Below, in pieces: positions 36,659 to 45,631 of a stretch of DNA of 64,000 bases. The stretch's first letter is position 1; each line of letters begins with the position of its first letter. The position numbers and the translations under genes were made by a program. This stretch comes from Bog-473 sp963730785. GTDB taxonomy: Bacteria > Actinomycetota > Acidimicrobiia > Acidimicrobiales > RAAP-2. The notes beneath the pieces were generated by a model. It made no database searches. It saw only the letters and a list, made by a program, of their open reading frames with translations, and was not told the origin of the DNA. Location of the stretch: positions 248,001-312,000 of the forward strand of contig CAVSTF010000001.1 of the NCBI GenBank assembly GCA_963730785.1, written 5' to 3'.

Positions 36659-37062
36659 ACTTCCTCATCGACACCAGTGTGGTGAAGAGGCTGGGACAGC
36701 GTGCGGTGCGCGATGCCGTTGAGCCGCTGGTGGCGAATGGCCAGATTGGTCGCGCCAGGATTTGTGATCTTGAGGTGGGCTATTCGGCCCGCAATTCCGA
36801 GGAGTGGGACCAATTGATGGCGGCCCTCGACGTATTTGAAGCAGTCGAGACATCGTCCACTCACGTCCGCCGCGCCGTCCAGGTACAACGACTACTAGCG
36901 AGCAGGAGTCAACGTGGACGCAAGATCCCGGACTTACTTGTTGCGGCGGCGGCCGAAGAGCTGAACGTGACGGTGTTGCACTACGACGCCGATTTTGACC
37001 AGATTGCCCAAGTGACGGGTCAGCAATGTCAATGGGTGGTGCCCGCCGGGAGTATCGACTGA
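36649..37062 (+). CDS. vapC: VapC-type PIN-domain ribonuclease toxin
   Basis: 137 residues with the PIN acidic residues in place: Asp8 (LIDTSVV), Glu42 (CDLEVGYSAR), Asp95 (IPDLLVAAAA) and Asp113/Asp115 (HYDADFDQIA). VapC toxins cleave tRNA or rRNA when VapB is degraded. Its TGA overlaps the ATG of folK (TGATG), so folK translation may now be coupled to the toxin. Confidence 0.88.
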   Translation: MALNFLIDTSVVKRLGQRAVRDAVEPLVANGQIGRARICDLEVGYSARNSEEWDQLMAALDVFEAVETSSTHVRRAVQVQRLLASRSQRGRKIPDLLVAAAAEELNVTVLHYDADFDQIAQVTGQQCQWVVPAGSID

Positions 37063-37530
37063 TGCCGTCCCAGCGGGCCTTTTTGGGGCTCGGCTCCAAC
37101 CTGGGCGATCGGCTCGAATCGTTGAGGGCGGCCGTTTCGACCTTGTCGGAATCGGGCGACGTCGTGGGGGTCTCACCGGTGTACGAGACCGAGCCGGTGG
37201 GCGGGCCTGAGGGCCAGGGTCCCTACCTGAACCTGGTGGTCGAACTCCAGACGGATGACACGCCACTGGCCTTGCTGCGCCGGTGCCAGGCCTTGGAGGA
37301 AGCGGCGCATCGGGTGCGGACCGTCCGGTTCGGCCCGCGCGACGCTCGATGCTGATGTGCTCCTCGTGGGTGACGAATCCGTGAACGATCCTGAACTGAC
37401 GGTGCCCCATCCCCGGATGTGGGAGCGACGATTTGTCCTCCAGCCCCTGAGTGATCTGGCTCCGGACCTGGTGCCGGAGGAAAGATTAATTGCCTCTGGC
37501 GGAGCGGTCCTTCTGTTCGGTACGCTGTAG
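37062..37530 (+). CDS. folK: 6-hydroxymethyl-dihydropterin pyrophosphokinase (frameshifted)
   Basis: HPPK begins AFLGLGSNLGDRLESL, VSPVYETEPVGG, and then the RFGPR-TLDADVLL motif is split between frames: GGC-CCG-CGC-G-ACG-CTC at about 37338-37345 holds one base too many. The continuation (VPHPRMWERRFVLQPL) ends at 37530. ATG 37062 overlaps the vapC stop. It makes the pyrophosphate ester used by FolP. As an essential gene, the break is probably a sequence error. Confidence 0.88.
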
Positions 37531-37596
37531 AGGTCTGTTTATCTGCCCTGTAGGCGAACGGCACCCGAGAGGGGCTGGAACGCCGAAGGAGGTTAG

Positions 37597-38325
37597 GTGC
37601 ACACCATCCGTATTATCGGCCCCGGGCGGGCCGGAACTTCAATGGCTGCTGCGTTATCGGCGCAGGGCTGGGACGTTGTCGGGTTTCTGGGCCGACACGA
37701 TGACCTGACCGACGCCGCTGATGGCGTGGACGTCTTGCTCATCGCCACGCCTGATGACGCCATCGCCTCCGTGGCGGCGCTGGTGCGACCAAATGCCGAC
37801 ACCACCGTGGTCCACCTGTCCGGTTCGCTCGGCATTGACGTGCTGGCGCCGCACCCGGTTCGGGCCACCGTGCATCCCTTGGTGCCCTTGCCCAATGAAG
37901 TGGTTGGCGCCACTCGCCTCACCGGTGGCGTGACCTTTGCCGTGTCGGGCGCGGCGGCCGCCCGGCTCATCGTCGAGTCACTCGGTGGCCGCCTGGTGGA
38001 AGTGGCCGATGCCGATCGGGCGGCCTATCACGCCGCCGCCTGTATCGCCGCCAATCACGTGGTGGCCCTCTTGGGTCAGGTCGAGCGGGTGGCTGCCGTG
38101 GCCGGACTGGATCTGGAGGCATTTCTGCCCCTGACCCGGGCGGCCCTGGAAGACGTGGCTGCCCTCGGCCCGCGTCAGGCCCTGACCGGTCCGGCCGTGC
38201 GGGGCGACTGGGCCACGCTCAGCCGCCATCTGGATGCCCTGCCGGCCGCCGAGCGACCCGGCTACCAGGCCGGTGCCGCACTGGCCACCAAGCTGGCCAC
38301 CGACTCGTCGCCGGCGGTGGTCTAG
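37597..38325 (+). CDS. Rossmann-fold and DUF2520 domain protein
   Basis: 242 residues. The N-terminal dinucleotide-binding fold starts IRIIGPGRAGTSMAAAL, with LLIATPDDAI, and the C-terminal helical DUF2520 domain carries HAAACIAANHVVALL. The layout resembles ketopantoate reductase or pyrroline-carboxylate reductase. The gene commonly precedes panC, so a role in pantothenate synthesis has been suspected but is not proven. GTG 37597 follows a strong AAGGAGG site. Confidence 0.88.
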   Translation: MHTIRIIGPGRAGTSMAAALSAQGWDVVGFLGRHDDLTDAADGVDVLLIATPDDAIASVAALVRPNADTTVVHLSGSLGIDVLAPHPVRATVHPLVPLPNEVVGATRLTGGVTFAVSGAAAARLIVESLGGRLVEVADADRAAYHAAACIAANHVVALLGQVERVAAVAGLDLEAFLPLTRAALEDVAALGPRQALTGPAVRGDWATLSRHLDALPAAERPGYQAGAALATKLATDSSPAVV

Positions 38326-38328
38326 GTC

Positions 38329-39240
38329 ATGGAGATCCTGCACACCGTGGCCAGCTGTCGGGAGGCCCTGAATGGTGCTCGGGCCACCGGACGCACCGTG
38401 GGCCTGGTGCCCACCATGGGGGCCCTGCACGCCGGTCATGCGTCCCTGATGGATCGAGCCCGCCTGGAATGCGACGTCGTGGCCGTCACCATCTTCGTCA
38501 ATCCCCTGCAGTTCGGCGAGGCCAGCGACATCGACAACTACCCCCGCACGCTCGAGGCTGATCTGGCGGTGTGCGCGGCGGCCGGGGTCGACATCGTTTT
38601 CGCCCCTCCCGTCAGCGAGATGTACCCGTCATGGCCCTCTGTGGTGCCGACCACGGTGTCGGTCCAGGGGGTCAGCGAATTCTGGGAGGGCGCATCTCGG
38701 CCCGGTCATTTTGACGGCGTGTCGACGGTGGTGGCCAAGCTGTTCTCCATTGCCGGTGCGTGCCGGGCCTACTTCGGCGAGAAGGATTTTCAGCAGTTGG
38801 CCGTGGTGCGACAGATGACGCACGACCTCTGCCTGCCGGTCGACGTGGTGGGTTGCCCGATTGTGCGCGAAAACGACGGGTTGGCGCTTTCCAGCCGCAA
38901 CGTGCGCCTCTCGGCTGATGAGCGCACCGCCGCCACGGTGCTGGCCCGGGCACTGGCCGCCGGTCGTGCCCTCTTTGGCGACGGACCGGTGCGCGCCTCG
39001 GCCGTCACCGAAGCCATGCGTCGGGTCGTGGCCACCGAGCCCTCGGTCGAGCTGGACTACGCCGTCGCCGTACAGGCCGACGATCTGGTCGAGTGCGACG
39101 TGATTTCCGATCCGACATCGGTCCGGCTCCTGATTGCCGCCATTGTCGGGCCGGTTCGATTGATCGACAACAGCGAGGCAATGGACGCCACCGTGGCGCC
39201 GCCTCGAGTCCGTGAACGCCAACTGGAAAGGGTCGGGTAA
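38329..39240 (+). CDS. panC: Pantothenate synthetase
   Basis: 303 residues with PTMGALHAGHASLM (HIGH-like), IFVNPLQFGEASDIDNYPRT, ACRAYFGEKDFQQL and LALSSRNVRLS (KMSKS-like). It ligates pantoate and beta-alanine with ATP. It starts 3 bases after the DUF2520 stop; panD, which provides beta-alanine, follows. Confidence 0.96.
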   Translation: MEILHTVASCREALNGARATGRTVGLVPTMGALHAGHASLMDRARLECDVVAVTIFVNPLQFGEASDIDNYPRTLEADLAVCAAAGVDIVFAPPVSEMYPSWPSVVPTTVSVQGVSEFWEGASRPGHFDGVSTVVAKLFSIAGACRAYFGEKDFQQLAVVRQMTHDLCLPVDVVGCPIVRENDGLALSSRNVRLSADERTAATVLARALAAGRALFGDGPVRASAVTEAMRRVVATEPSVELDYAVAVQADDLVECDVISDPTSVRLLIAAIVGPVRLIDNSEAMDATVAPPRVRERQLERVG

Positions 39241-39244
39241 CCCG

Positions 39245-39637
39245 ATGCGCCGTCGCATGATGAAGTCAAAGGTCCACCGCGCCACCGTGACCGGGGCCAA
39301 CCTCAACTACGTGGGATCCGTCAGCATCGACACCGAGTTGATGGCCCTGGCCGACATCCTCCCCTACGAGCAGGTTGCCGTCCTCGACATCGACAATGGC
39401 GCTCGCTTCGAGACCTATGCCATTGAAGGTGAGAAGGGGCAGATCTGCCTGAACGGCGCGGCCGCTCGGCTGGTGTCGCCGGGCGACAAGGTGATCATCA
39501 TCACGTACGCCGAATACGAGCGGGAGGAGCTCACCAACTTCGTGCCTCGGGTGGTCCACGTCGATGGACGCAACCGGGTCATCGATGAGGTGTCCGCCCG
39601 TCTCGATGCCGAGTTGGCGCTCACCGAACAGCAGTGA
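39245..39637 (+). CDS. panD: Aspartate 1-decarboxylase
   Basis: 130 residues. From ATG 39245 the self-cleavage site is Gly24-Ser25 (NYVGSVSID), the exact register of known PanD proteins, where Ser25 becomes the pyruvoyl group; this decided the start over ATG 39212. The motif LKSKIHRATVT is present as MKSKVHRATVT. It makes beta-alanine for PanC. Confidence 0.95.
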   Translation: MRRRMMKSKVHRATVTGANLNYVGSVSIDTELMALADILPYEQVAVLDIDNGARFETYAIEGEKGQICLNGAAARLVSPGDKVIIITYAEYEREELTNFVPRVVHVDGRNRVIDEVSARLDAELALTEQQ

Positions 39638-41232
39638 GCGAAGGCGCCCAACCGGGACCGTTCCACGTCCTGGTGCTGGGCAGTGGTGTGGCCGGACTTT
39701 CCGCGGCCGTGCGACTCGCTGGTCCCAATGTCGGGGTCCTGACCAAGGGTGTGCTCTCACAGTCGGCCACCCGCTGGGCGCAGGGTGGCGTGGCCGCGGT
39801 ATTGGGTGGCGACGAGGATTCCACCGATCTCCACCTGGCGGACACCCTGGCCGCCGGCGCCGGCCTGTGTGACGAAGAGGCCGTGCGCATTTTGGTCGAC
39901 GAGGGGCCGGGCCGGGTGCACGAGCTGATCACGCTGGGCGTCGAATTCGATCGCGAACTCAGCGGGTCACTGTCACTGGCCCGCGAAGGTGGTCACTCAC
40001 GACCCCGGGTCGTCCATGCCGGCGGCGCCGCCACGGGAGCCGAAGTTGAACGCGCGCTGGTCGACGCCACCTACGAAACCGCCAGTGCGGTGCTGGAAGG
40101 TTGGTTTGCGCTCGACCTGATCATCGAAGGCGGACGATGTGTCGGGGTGACCGCCCTCGCTCCCGACGGCGCCATTGTGGCCGTGCGGGCCGAGCATGTC
40201 GTACTGGCCACCGGCGGCGCGGGCCAGATGTTCTCGGTGACCACCAATCCACCCGAATCGACCGGCGATGGCGTGGCCATGGCCTTGCGGGCGGGGGTGC
40301 CCACGGCGGACGTGGAATTCGTGCAGTTCCACCCGACCGCGTTGCATCACCCGGCCATGCCGCGGCCGTTGTTGTCCGAGGCCCTGCGCGGCCACGGCGC
40401 CCTGTTGCGAGATGCCGAGGGCGATCGCTTCGTCGACGAGCTGGCCCCTCGCGACGTGGTGTCCCGGGCCATGGCGGCCCGGATGGCCGAGAGTGGGACC
40501 GATCACCTCTGGCTTGATGCCACCGGGTTGGAGCGCTTTGCCGCCCGGTTCCCGACCATCGCGGCCTCCCTGACCTCCATTGGGCTCAATCCGGAAAAGG
40601 ACTGGATCCCGATCGCGCCGGCGGCCCATCACCTTTCGGGCGGCGTCATCACCGACCTGTGGGGAGCCACCGCGCTGCCAGGATTGTGGGCGGTGGGAGA
40701 AGTGGCCTGTAGCGGGGTGCATGGCGCCAACCGACTGGCCTCCAACTCCTTACTCGAAGGCATGGTCTTTGGGGCCCGGATGACCGAACGATTGGTCGCG
40801 GGTTACGACGGGCCTGAAGCCAGCGGCGCCATGCGGGCCTGGTTGACCGGCACCTCGCTGGACGGCATCGGCTGCCGGGCGGTGCCCAGCGAGCTCCGGG
40901 TGTGGGAAGTCGGTGCCGCGTCCGGCGTGCCGGACATTCCCAAGTTGCGCGACTCGTTGCAGCGGACCATGACCAACGGCGCGGGTGTGGTGCGAACGGC
41001 GGCGTCATTGGCGGCGGCGGCCGAGGCGGTCAACGACGTGGTGGCCGCCATGGGCGACCGCACCGCCTCTGTCCACGCGGTTGAACTGGCCAACCTGGTG
41101 CAAGTGGCCGATGCCTTGCTGGTGTCGGCTCAGACCCGCACCGAAAGCAGGGGCGCCCATTCGCGCAGTGATTTCCCCGACACCGTGGAGTCGTGGCGGA
41201 CTCGTCTGGTCCATGCCGGGGCGGGCGCGTGA
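39634..41232 (+). CDS. nadB: L-aspartate oxidase
   Basis: 532 residues. FAD-binding LGSGVAGLSAAVRLA, SQSATRWAQGGVA, EFVQFHPTALHHP and ACSGVHGANRLASNSL identify NadB of the succinate dehydrogenase flavoprotein superfamily. It oxidises aspartate to iminoaspartate for de novo NAD. GTG overlaps the panD stop (GTGA). NadA is not in the window, although it usually acts with NadB. Confidence 0.95.
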   Translation: MSEGAQPGPFHVLVLGSGVAGLSAAVRLAGPNVGVLTKGVLSQSATRWAQGGVAAVLGGDEDSTDLHLADTLAAGAGLCDEEAVRILVDEGPGRVHELITLGVEFDRELSGSLSLAREGGHSRPRVVHAGGAATGAEVERALVDATYETASAVLEGWFALDLIIEGGRCVGVTALAPDGAIVAVRAEHVVLATGGAGQMFSVTTNPPESTGDGVAMALRAGVPTADVEFVQFHPTALHHPAMPRPLLSEALRGHGALLRDAEGDRFVDELAPRDVVSRAMAARMAESGTDHLWLDATGLERFAARFPTIAASLTSIGLNPEKDWIPIAPAAHHLSGGVITDLWGATALPGLWAVGEVACSGVHGANRLASNSLLEGMVFGARMTERLVAGYDGPEASGAMRAWLTGTSLDGIGCRAVPSELRVWEVGAASGVPDIPKLRDSLQRTMTNGAGVVRTAASLAAAAEAVNDVVAAMGDRTASVHAVELANLVQVADALLVSAQTRTESRGAHSRSDFPDTVESWRTRLVHAGAGA

Positions 41233-42110
41233 CGACCGAAGTGGAGTGGTCGACCGTGGTGTCCGACGCAGTGGCGCGCGCCTTCGCCGAGGATCTTTGG
41301 GCCGATGGCGACTTGTCGGCCGCGCTGGTGCCCGAGGAGGCGGTGGCGCATTTTCAATTGCGGGCTCGGGCCGATGGTGTGCTGGCCGGACGCGACTGCG
41401 CTCATGAGACGTTCATTCAGCTCGACCCGACGTTGGCGCTCGAGTGGCACGCGGTCGACGGCGACGTGCTGTCGCCCGGGTTCGTGGTGCTGGATGTGAC
41501 CGGCCCGTTGCGCCCCATTCTCACGGGCGAGCGCACGGCGTTGAACTTCTTGGGCCACCTTTCGGGGATCGCCACATTGACGGCGCGCTACGTGGCGGCC
41601 GCCCACGCTCGCAATCCCAAGGTCCAGGTGCTCGATACCCGCAAGACCACACCGGGACTGAGGGTGTTGGAAAAGGCGGCGGTACGCGCCGGCGGTGGTG
41701 TGAACCACCGGCTGAGCCTGTCCGATGCCGTGCTGGTCAAGGACAATCACCTGGCTGGTGTCTCCATCACCGACGCGGTGGCCCGGGCGCGGGCGTTGTG
41801 GCCCGGCCGCATGGTGCAGGTGGAGTGCGACGAAATTGCCCAGGTGGCGGAGGCGGCTAAAGCCGGGGTCGACTCCGTGTTGTTGGACAACATGGACCCG
41901 GCCACGGTCGAGTTGGCCATTGCCACGGCGCAGGCCGAAGGCCCCGGCGTGTTGACCGAGGTCTCGGGCAACATCAATCTGCAGACCATTGGCGACTACG
42001 CAGCCGCCGGGCCGGATCGAATTTCGGTCGGTGCCTTGACGCATTCGGCCGCCGTCTTGGACCTTGGTCTCGATCTCATTTGGCGGGGCGATGCGAGCGG
42101 GGGACGTTGA
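41229..42110 (+). CDS. nadC: Quinolinate phosphoribosyltransferase
   Basis: 293 residues from GTG 41229, overlapping the nadB stop. Motifs GERTALNFLGHLSGIAT, VLDTRKTTPGLRVLEK, VRAGGGVNHRLSL and VSGNINLQTI are intact. It makes nicotinate mononucleotide from quinolinate and PRPP. Confidence 0.96.
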   Translation: MTTEVEWSTVVSDAVARAFAEDLWADGDLSAALVPEEAVAHFQLRARADGVLAGRDCAHETFIQLDPTLALEWHAVDGDVLSPGFVVLDVTGPLRPILTGERTALNFLGHLSGIATLTARYVAAAHARNPKVQVLDTRKTTPGLRVLEKAAVRAGGGVNHRLSLSDAVLVKDNHLAGVSITDAVARARALWPGRMVQVECDEIAQVAEAAKAGVDSVLLDNMDPATVELAIATAQAEGPGVLTEVSGNINLQTIGDYAAAGPDRISVGALTHSAAVLDLGLDLIWRGDASGGR

Positions 42111-42111
42111 C

Positions 42112-42963
42112 GTGCTGTTGGTGATCGACGTGGGCAACACTGAATCGGTGGTCGGGCTCTATGCCCAGGGTGGTTCCGGTCAGTTGCCGGTACCGGACGA
42201 AAGCGTTGGGGTGGGCATCGGCACCGAGCACGACCCGACGGCGCCCCGGGGGCTGACCCATCACTGGCGCCTGTCGACGGTGCCCACCCGGACACCGGAT
42301 GAGCACGCGGTGTTACTGACCCAACTGTTGGATCTGGAAGGCCTCGATATCCGGACGGCGGTGACCGGCATCGCCGTGAGCTCGTCGGTGCCCCACGTCA
42401 CGGGCGAGTTGCGGCAAATGGCCTCTCGCTGGTTCGACCACGTGCCCTGTGTGGTGCTGGGTCCGGGCACCAAGAGCGGCATGCCCATCCTGTACGACAA
42501 CCCGAAAGAGGTCGGAGCTGACCGGGTGGCCAACGCCGTCGGGGCCTACGACCTCTACGGAGGACCCTGTGTGGTCATCGATATGGGCACGGCGACCACA
42601 GTCGAGGCCATCAGTGCGGCCGGGGAGTATCTCGGTGGAGCCATCACCCCGGGCGTTGCCATCAGCCTGGAGGCGCTGTACCAATCGGCGGCGGCACTGC
42701 GGCGCGTGGAACTGGTTGAACCCCGGAGCGTGATCGGTCGCTCGACGGTGGAGTCGATCGAATCGGGCACCCTCTATGGCTTCGCCGCCCAGGTGGATGG
42801 GCTCGCCCGGCGCTTCATGGTGGAGCTCGGACCGTCGACCGTGGTGGCCACCGGAGGGCTCAGTTCGCTCATTGCCCCACATTCGGACACCATTGAGCAC
42901 GTGGAACCTTGGTTGACCCTGCACGGACTGCGCATCGTCTACGAGCGCAACGTGTCCTCGTGA
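42112..42963 (+). CDS. coaX: Type III pantothenate kinase
   Basis: 283 residues from GTG 42112, which gives the canonical MLLVIDVGNTESVVGLY opening; ATG 42091 inside nadC is the alternative. VIDMGTATTVEAI and GGAITPGVAISLEAL are the ATP and pantothenate motifs. A loop of about 20 residues after GLYAQGG (SGQLPVPDESVGVG) is longer than usual. It catalyses the first step from pantothenate to CoA, continuing panC and panD. Confidence 0.93.
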   Translation: MLLVIDVGNTESVVGLYAQGGSGQLPVPDESVGVGIGTEHDPTAPRGLTHHWRLSTVPTRTPDEHAVLLTQLLDLEGLDIRTAVTGIAVSSSVPHVTGELRQMASRWFDHVPCVVLGPGTKSGMPILYDNPKEVGADRVANAVGAYDLYGGPCVVIDMGTATTVEAISAAGEYLGGAITPGVAISLEALYQSAAALRRVELVEPRSVIGRSTVESIESGTLYGFAAQVDGLARRFMVELGPSTVVATGGLSSLIAPHSDTIEHVEPWLTLHGLRIVYERNVSS

Positions 42964-44375
42964 GTACATCTGAGAAGGACATCCCCTATCGCTTTGAGCG
43001 GACCCACCAGGCGGCCGAGGTGGTCGAGCAATGGTCGGCGCTGACCGATGGTGAGGAGTCCGGCGTCACCGTCGGGGTGGCCGGTCGAATCATGCTGTCG
43101 AGGCCCCAGGGCAAGTTGGCCTTCGCCGAACTACGTGACGCCTCGGGCTCGGTGCAGCTGTTCGCGCTGGCCTCGTTGACCGAGGGCTTTGACGAGTTCA
43201 TCCGGCTCAATCTGGGCGATTGGATCGGCGCCCGGGGCGAAGTGGTGCGGACGCGCCGTGGCGAGCTGTCGGTGAAGGTGGCTTCATGGGAACTGCTGGC
43301 CGAGGCCCGGCGGAACTTTGGCGACAAGTGGCACGGGGTCTCCGATGTCGAGACCCGCTACCGCCAGCGCGAGGTCGACCTGTGGGCCAACGAGCGCAGC
43401 CGCGACATTTTGTTGCTGCGCAGCAACGTGGTGCGGGGCATGCGACAGCGCCTGTGGGACATGGGTTTTGTCGAGGTGGAGACACCGATCCTCCATCCGA
43501 TCGCCGGCGGGGCCTTGGCCCGGCCTTTCGTGACCCATCACAACGCGCTGGACACCGATCTCTTCCTGCGGGTCGCCCCCGAGCTGTACCTGAAGCGCTT
43601 AGTGGTCGGTGGTTTCGACAAGGTGTTCGAGATTGGCCGGAGCTTCCGCAACGAGGGCATCTCGCCTCGTCACAATCCCGAATTCACCACCATTGAGCTG
43701 TACCAGGCCTACGCCGATTACCAGGACACCATGAAGGTGTTCGAGGAATTGGTGGCCGGAGCGGCCCAGGATTTCTTGGGCACCACCGTGCTGACCTATG
43801 GGGGTCGAGAGCTCGACCTCACCCCGCCCTGGCGCCGGGCCACCATGAGCGAGTTGGTGCGCGAAGCGACCGGTCACGACCTCAGCGTGCACACGCCTCT
43901 CGATGAACTGGCCAAGGTGGCCACCGAGGTCGGCCTCAAGGTCGAGGACAGCTGGGGCCCGGGCAAAGTCCTGCTCGAGATTTACGAGAAGACCACCGAA
44001 GCCGAGCTGTGGGGTCCCGTCTTCGTCATCGATTACCCGGCCGAAGTCTCGCCCCTGGCCCGTCGCCACCGCGACGATGCCGAACTGGTGGAGCGCTACG
44101 AACCCGTCATTGCCGGCCGGGAGCTCGGCAACGGTTTCACCGAGCTCATCGATCCGGACGACCAGCGGGAGCGCTTCCTCGATCAGGCGGCCAAGCACGC
44201 CGCCGGGGACGACGAGGCCAATGAGGTCGACGAGGAGTACCTACGGGCGCTCGAGTACGGGTTGCCGCCGACCTCCGGCTTCGGCCTGGGCATCGATCGC
44301 CTCATCATGTTGCTGGGCGACGTGCCCAACATCCGAGAAGTGATCGCCTTCCCGACCCTCCGCCCCGAAAAGTAG
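42960..44375 (+). CDS. lysS: Lysyl-tRNA synthetase, class II
   Basis: 471 residues from GTG 42960, overlapping the coaX stop (GTGA). The OB-fold (VAGRIMLSRPQGKLAFAELR) is followed by class II motifs: motif 2 FEIGRSFRNEGISPRHNPEF and motif 3 GFGLGIDRLIMLLGDVPNI. Complete and uninterrupted. Last gene of the coupled biosynthetic operon. Confidence 0.97.
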   Translation: MSTSEKDIPYRFERTHQAAEVVEQWSALTDGEESGVTVGVAGRIMLSRPQGKLAFAELRDASGSVQLFALASLTEGFDEFIRLNLGDWIGARGEVVRTRRGELSVKVASWELLAEARRNFGDKWHGVSDVETRYRQREVDLWANERSRDILLLRSNVVRGMRQRLWDMGFVEVETPILHPIAGGALARPFVTHHNALDTDLFLRVAPELYLKRLVVGGFDKVFEIGRSFRNEGISPRHNPEFTTIELYQAYADYQDTMKVFEELVAGAAQDFLGTTVLTYGGRELDLTPPWRRATMSELVREATGHDLSVHTPLDELAKVATEVGLKVEDSWGPGKVLLEIYEKTTEAELWGPVFVIDYPAEVSPLARRHRDDAELVERYEPVIAGRELGNGFTELIDPDDQRERFLDQAAKHAAGDDEANEVDEEYLRALEYGLPPTSGFGLGIDRLIMLLGDVPNIREVIAFPTLRPEK

Positions 44376-44462
44376 GTCTCTCGCGGGCCGGCAGCCGACC
44401 GTTCATGGTCGTGCGGTTGCTTTTGGTGGATCCCTTAGGTGGGTAAGTGCTACAAATAGCAC

Positions 44463-44741
44463 ATGACGTGCGGTAGGTATCCGTGAGTTGCGGCAACGAG
44501 CGCAGTGAGCTGCTGCGCCTGGTCGAGGACGGGCACACGATTGAGATCACTGACCGGGGGCGTCCAGTGGCGTTGTTGAGTCCCATTCCTGAACTGAGTC
44601 CTCTCGAGCAGCTTCGGGCTGCCGGTGAGGTGGAAGCAGCAACACGGCGTATTGCCAGATTTACCTGAACCCTTGCCTCTCGATCCCGAGATGGAACTCC
44701 CGTCAGTGGTACTGGAACGCCTTCGCCGCGATGAGCGCTGA
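44463..44741 (+). CDS. Phd/YefM-type antitoxin (three frameshifts)
   Basis: Read across three frames the gene gives MT-AVGIRELRQRA-SELLRLVEDGHTIEITDRGRPVALL and then LPDLPEPLPLDPEMELP ... RRDER, a good Phd/YefM antitoxin. Each break needs one base removed, near 44469, 44500 and 44648. The longest single frame covers only 44483-44668. It overlaps the PIN toxin gene by 11 bases. It is either a sequence-error hotspot or a decaying module; the sense of the recovered protein favours error. Confidence 0.6.
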
Positions 44742-45131
44742 CCGGGTTACCTACCTGGACTCGTCGGCCATTGTGAAATTGGCGGTGTTCGAAGAGGACT
44801 CCACTGCGCTCCGTCGCTACGTCACCCGCCAACGCACATTGGTTTCGAGTTCCCTGGCGCGGACGGAAGTTGGGCGGGCGCTTCTGCCGTCGGGCGCCCG
44901 TGCTGTCGCACGCGGCGAAGATGCTCTCGAAACGCTTGAGCTTGTCGGTCTCAGCCAACGCGTGCCAATCGGGCGGCCGAGCTTTTGCCAACTGAACTCC
45001 GCACACTCGATGCGATCCATTTAGCCACGGCGCAACTCATGGGCAGCAGCCTGGCGTGCCTGGTTACGTATGACGACCGCATGGCTGACGCAGCAAGAGG
45101 CCTCGGTTTCACCGTCGTCTCCCCGGGCTGA
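44731..45131 (+). CDS. PIN-domain toxin, VapC-like (frameshifted)
   Basis: Starts YLDSSAIVKLAVFEED with the first PIN aspartate and TEVGRALL with the glutamate. The frame fails near 44965-44969; restoring one missing base (GTGGCCAATCGG) gives RVANRAAELLPTELRTLDAIHLATAQ and TYDDRMADAARGLGF, ending at 45131. That supplies the remaining acidic residues. Partner of the Phd-like antitoxin directly upstream. Confidence 0.62.
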
Positions 45132-45227
45132 ATGCTTCAGGAGAACCCTCGCATTCTCCACACAGATTCCTCATATGTGGGGCTCAGAGTGGGTGGTGAC
45201 GGAACGGAACGAATGAAGGAGCACATC

Positions 45228-45597
45228 ATGATCCGAACGCTCACCAAAGCTGCCCTGGCGGCAGCCGCCCTCACCGGGGGATTGACCTTTGGTATCGCCG
45301 GCGTGGCCGGCGCAGCCGGACCACGCCGGGACCACGACCCACACGGTGAACTGCACGAAGGCCGAGGCCCGGGTGCCCAAAATCCAGGCCCGGGAGGCCA
45401 AGGCGGCGGCATGGGTGCCCAAGGCGCAAGGCCGGCAAGCGACGGCAGTGTCGGCTGGTCACCCCAAGGTGGCGGCCCGCATCGGGCGCCGGATCACCCG
45501 GGTCGAGAAGCTCGAAGCCAAGGGCGAAAAGGTGCTGGCTCGGATTGCCGCTGCGTGCGGGAGTGGAGCGACGTCATCTTCGACCCCGGCCAGCTGA
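45228..45597 (+). CDS. Small secreted basic Ala/Lys-rich protein (frameshifted)
   Basis: ATG 45228, preceded by AAGGAG, opens a clear signal peptide (MIRTLTKAALAAAALTGGLTFGIAGVAGA). The first frame then turns into low-complexity Gly/Pro/Arg. The next frame gives a sensible mature part, TTTHTVNCTKAEARVPKIQAREAKAAAW ... IARIGRR-like basic helix, ending GATSSSTPAS at 45597. One extra base near 45315-45330 (CGC-C-GGG) explains this. About 120 residues; family and function not recognised. Confidence 0.55.
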
Positions 45598-45631
45598 GGC
45601 TGATCGGAGCTGGGTCAGTCCGGGACTTCGG

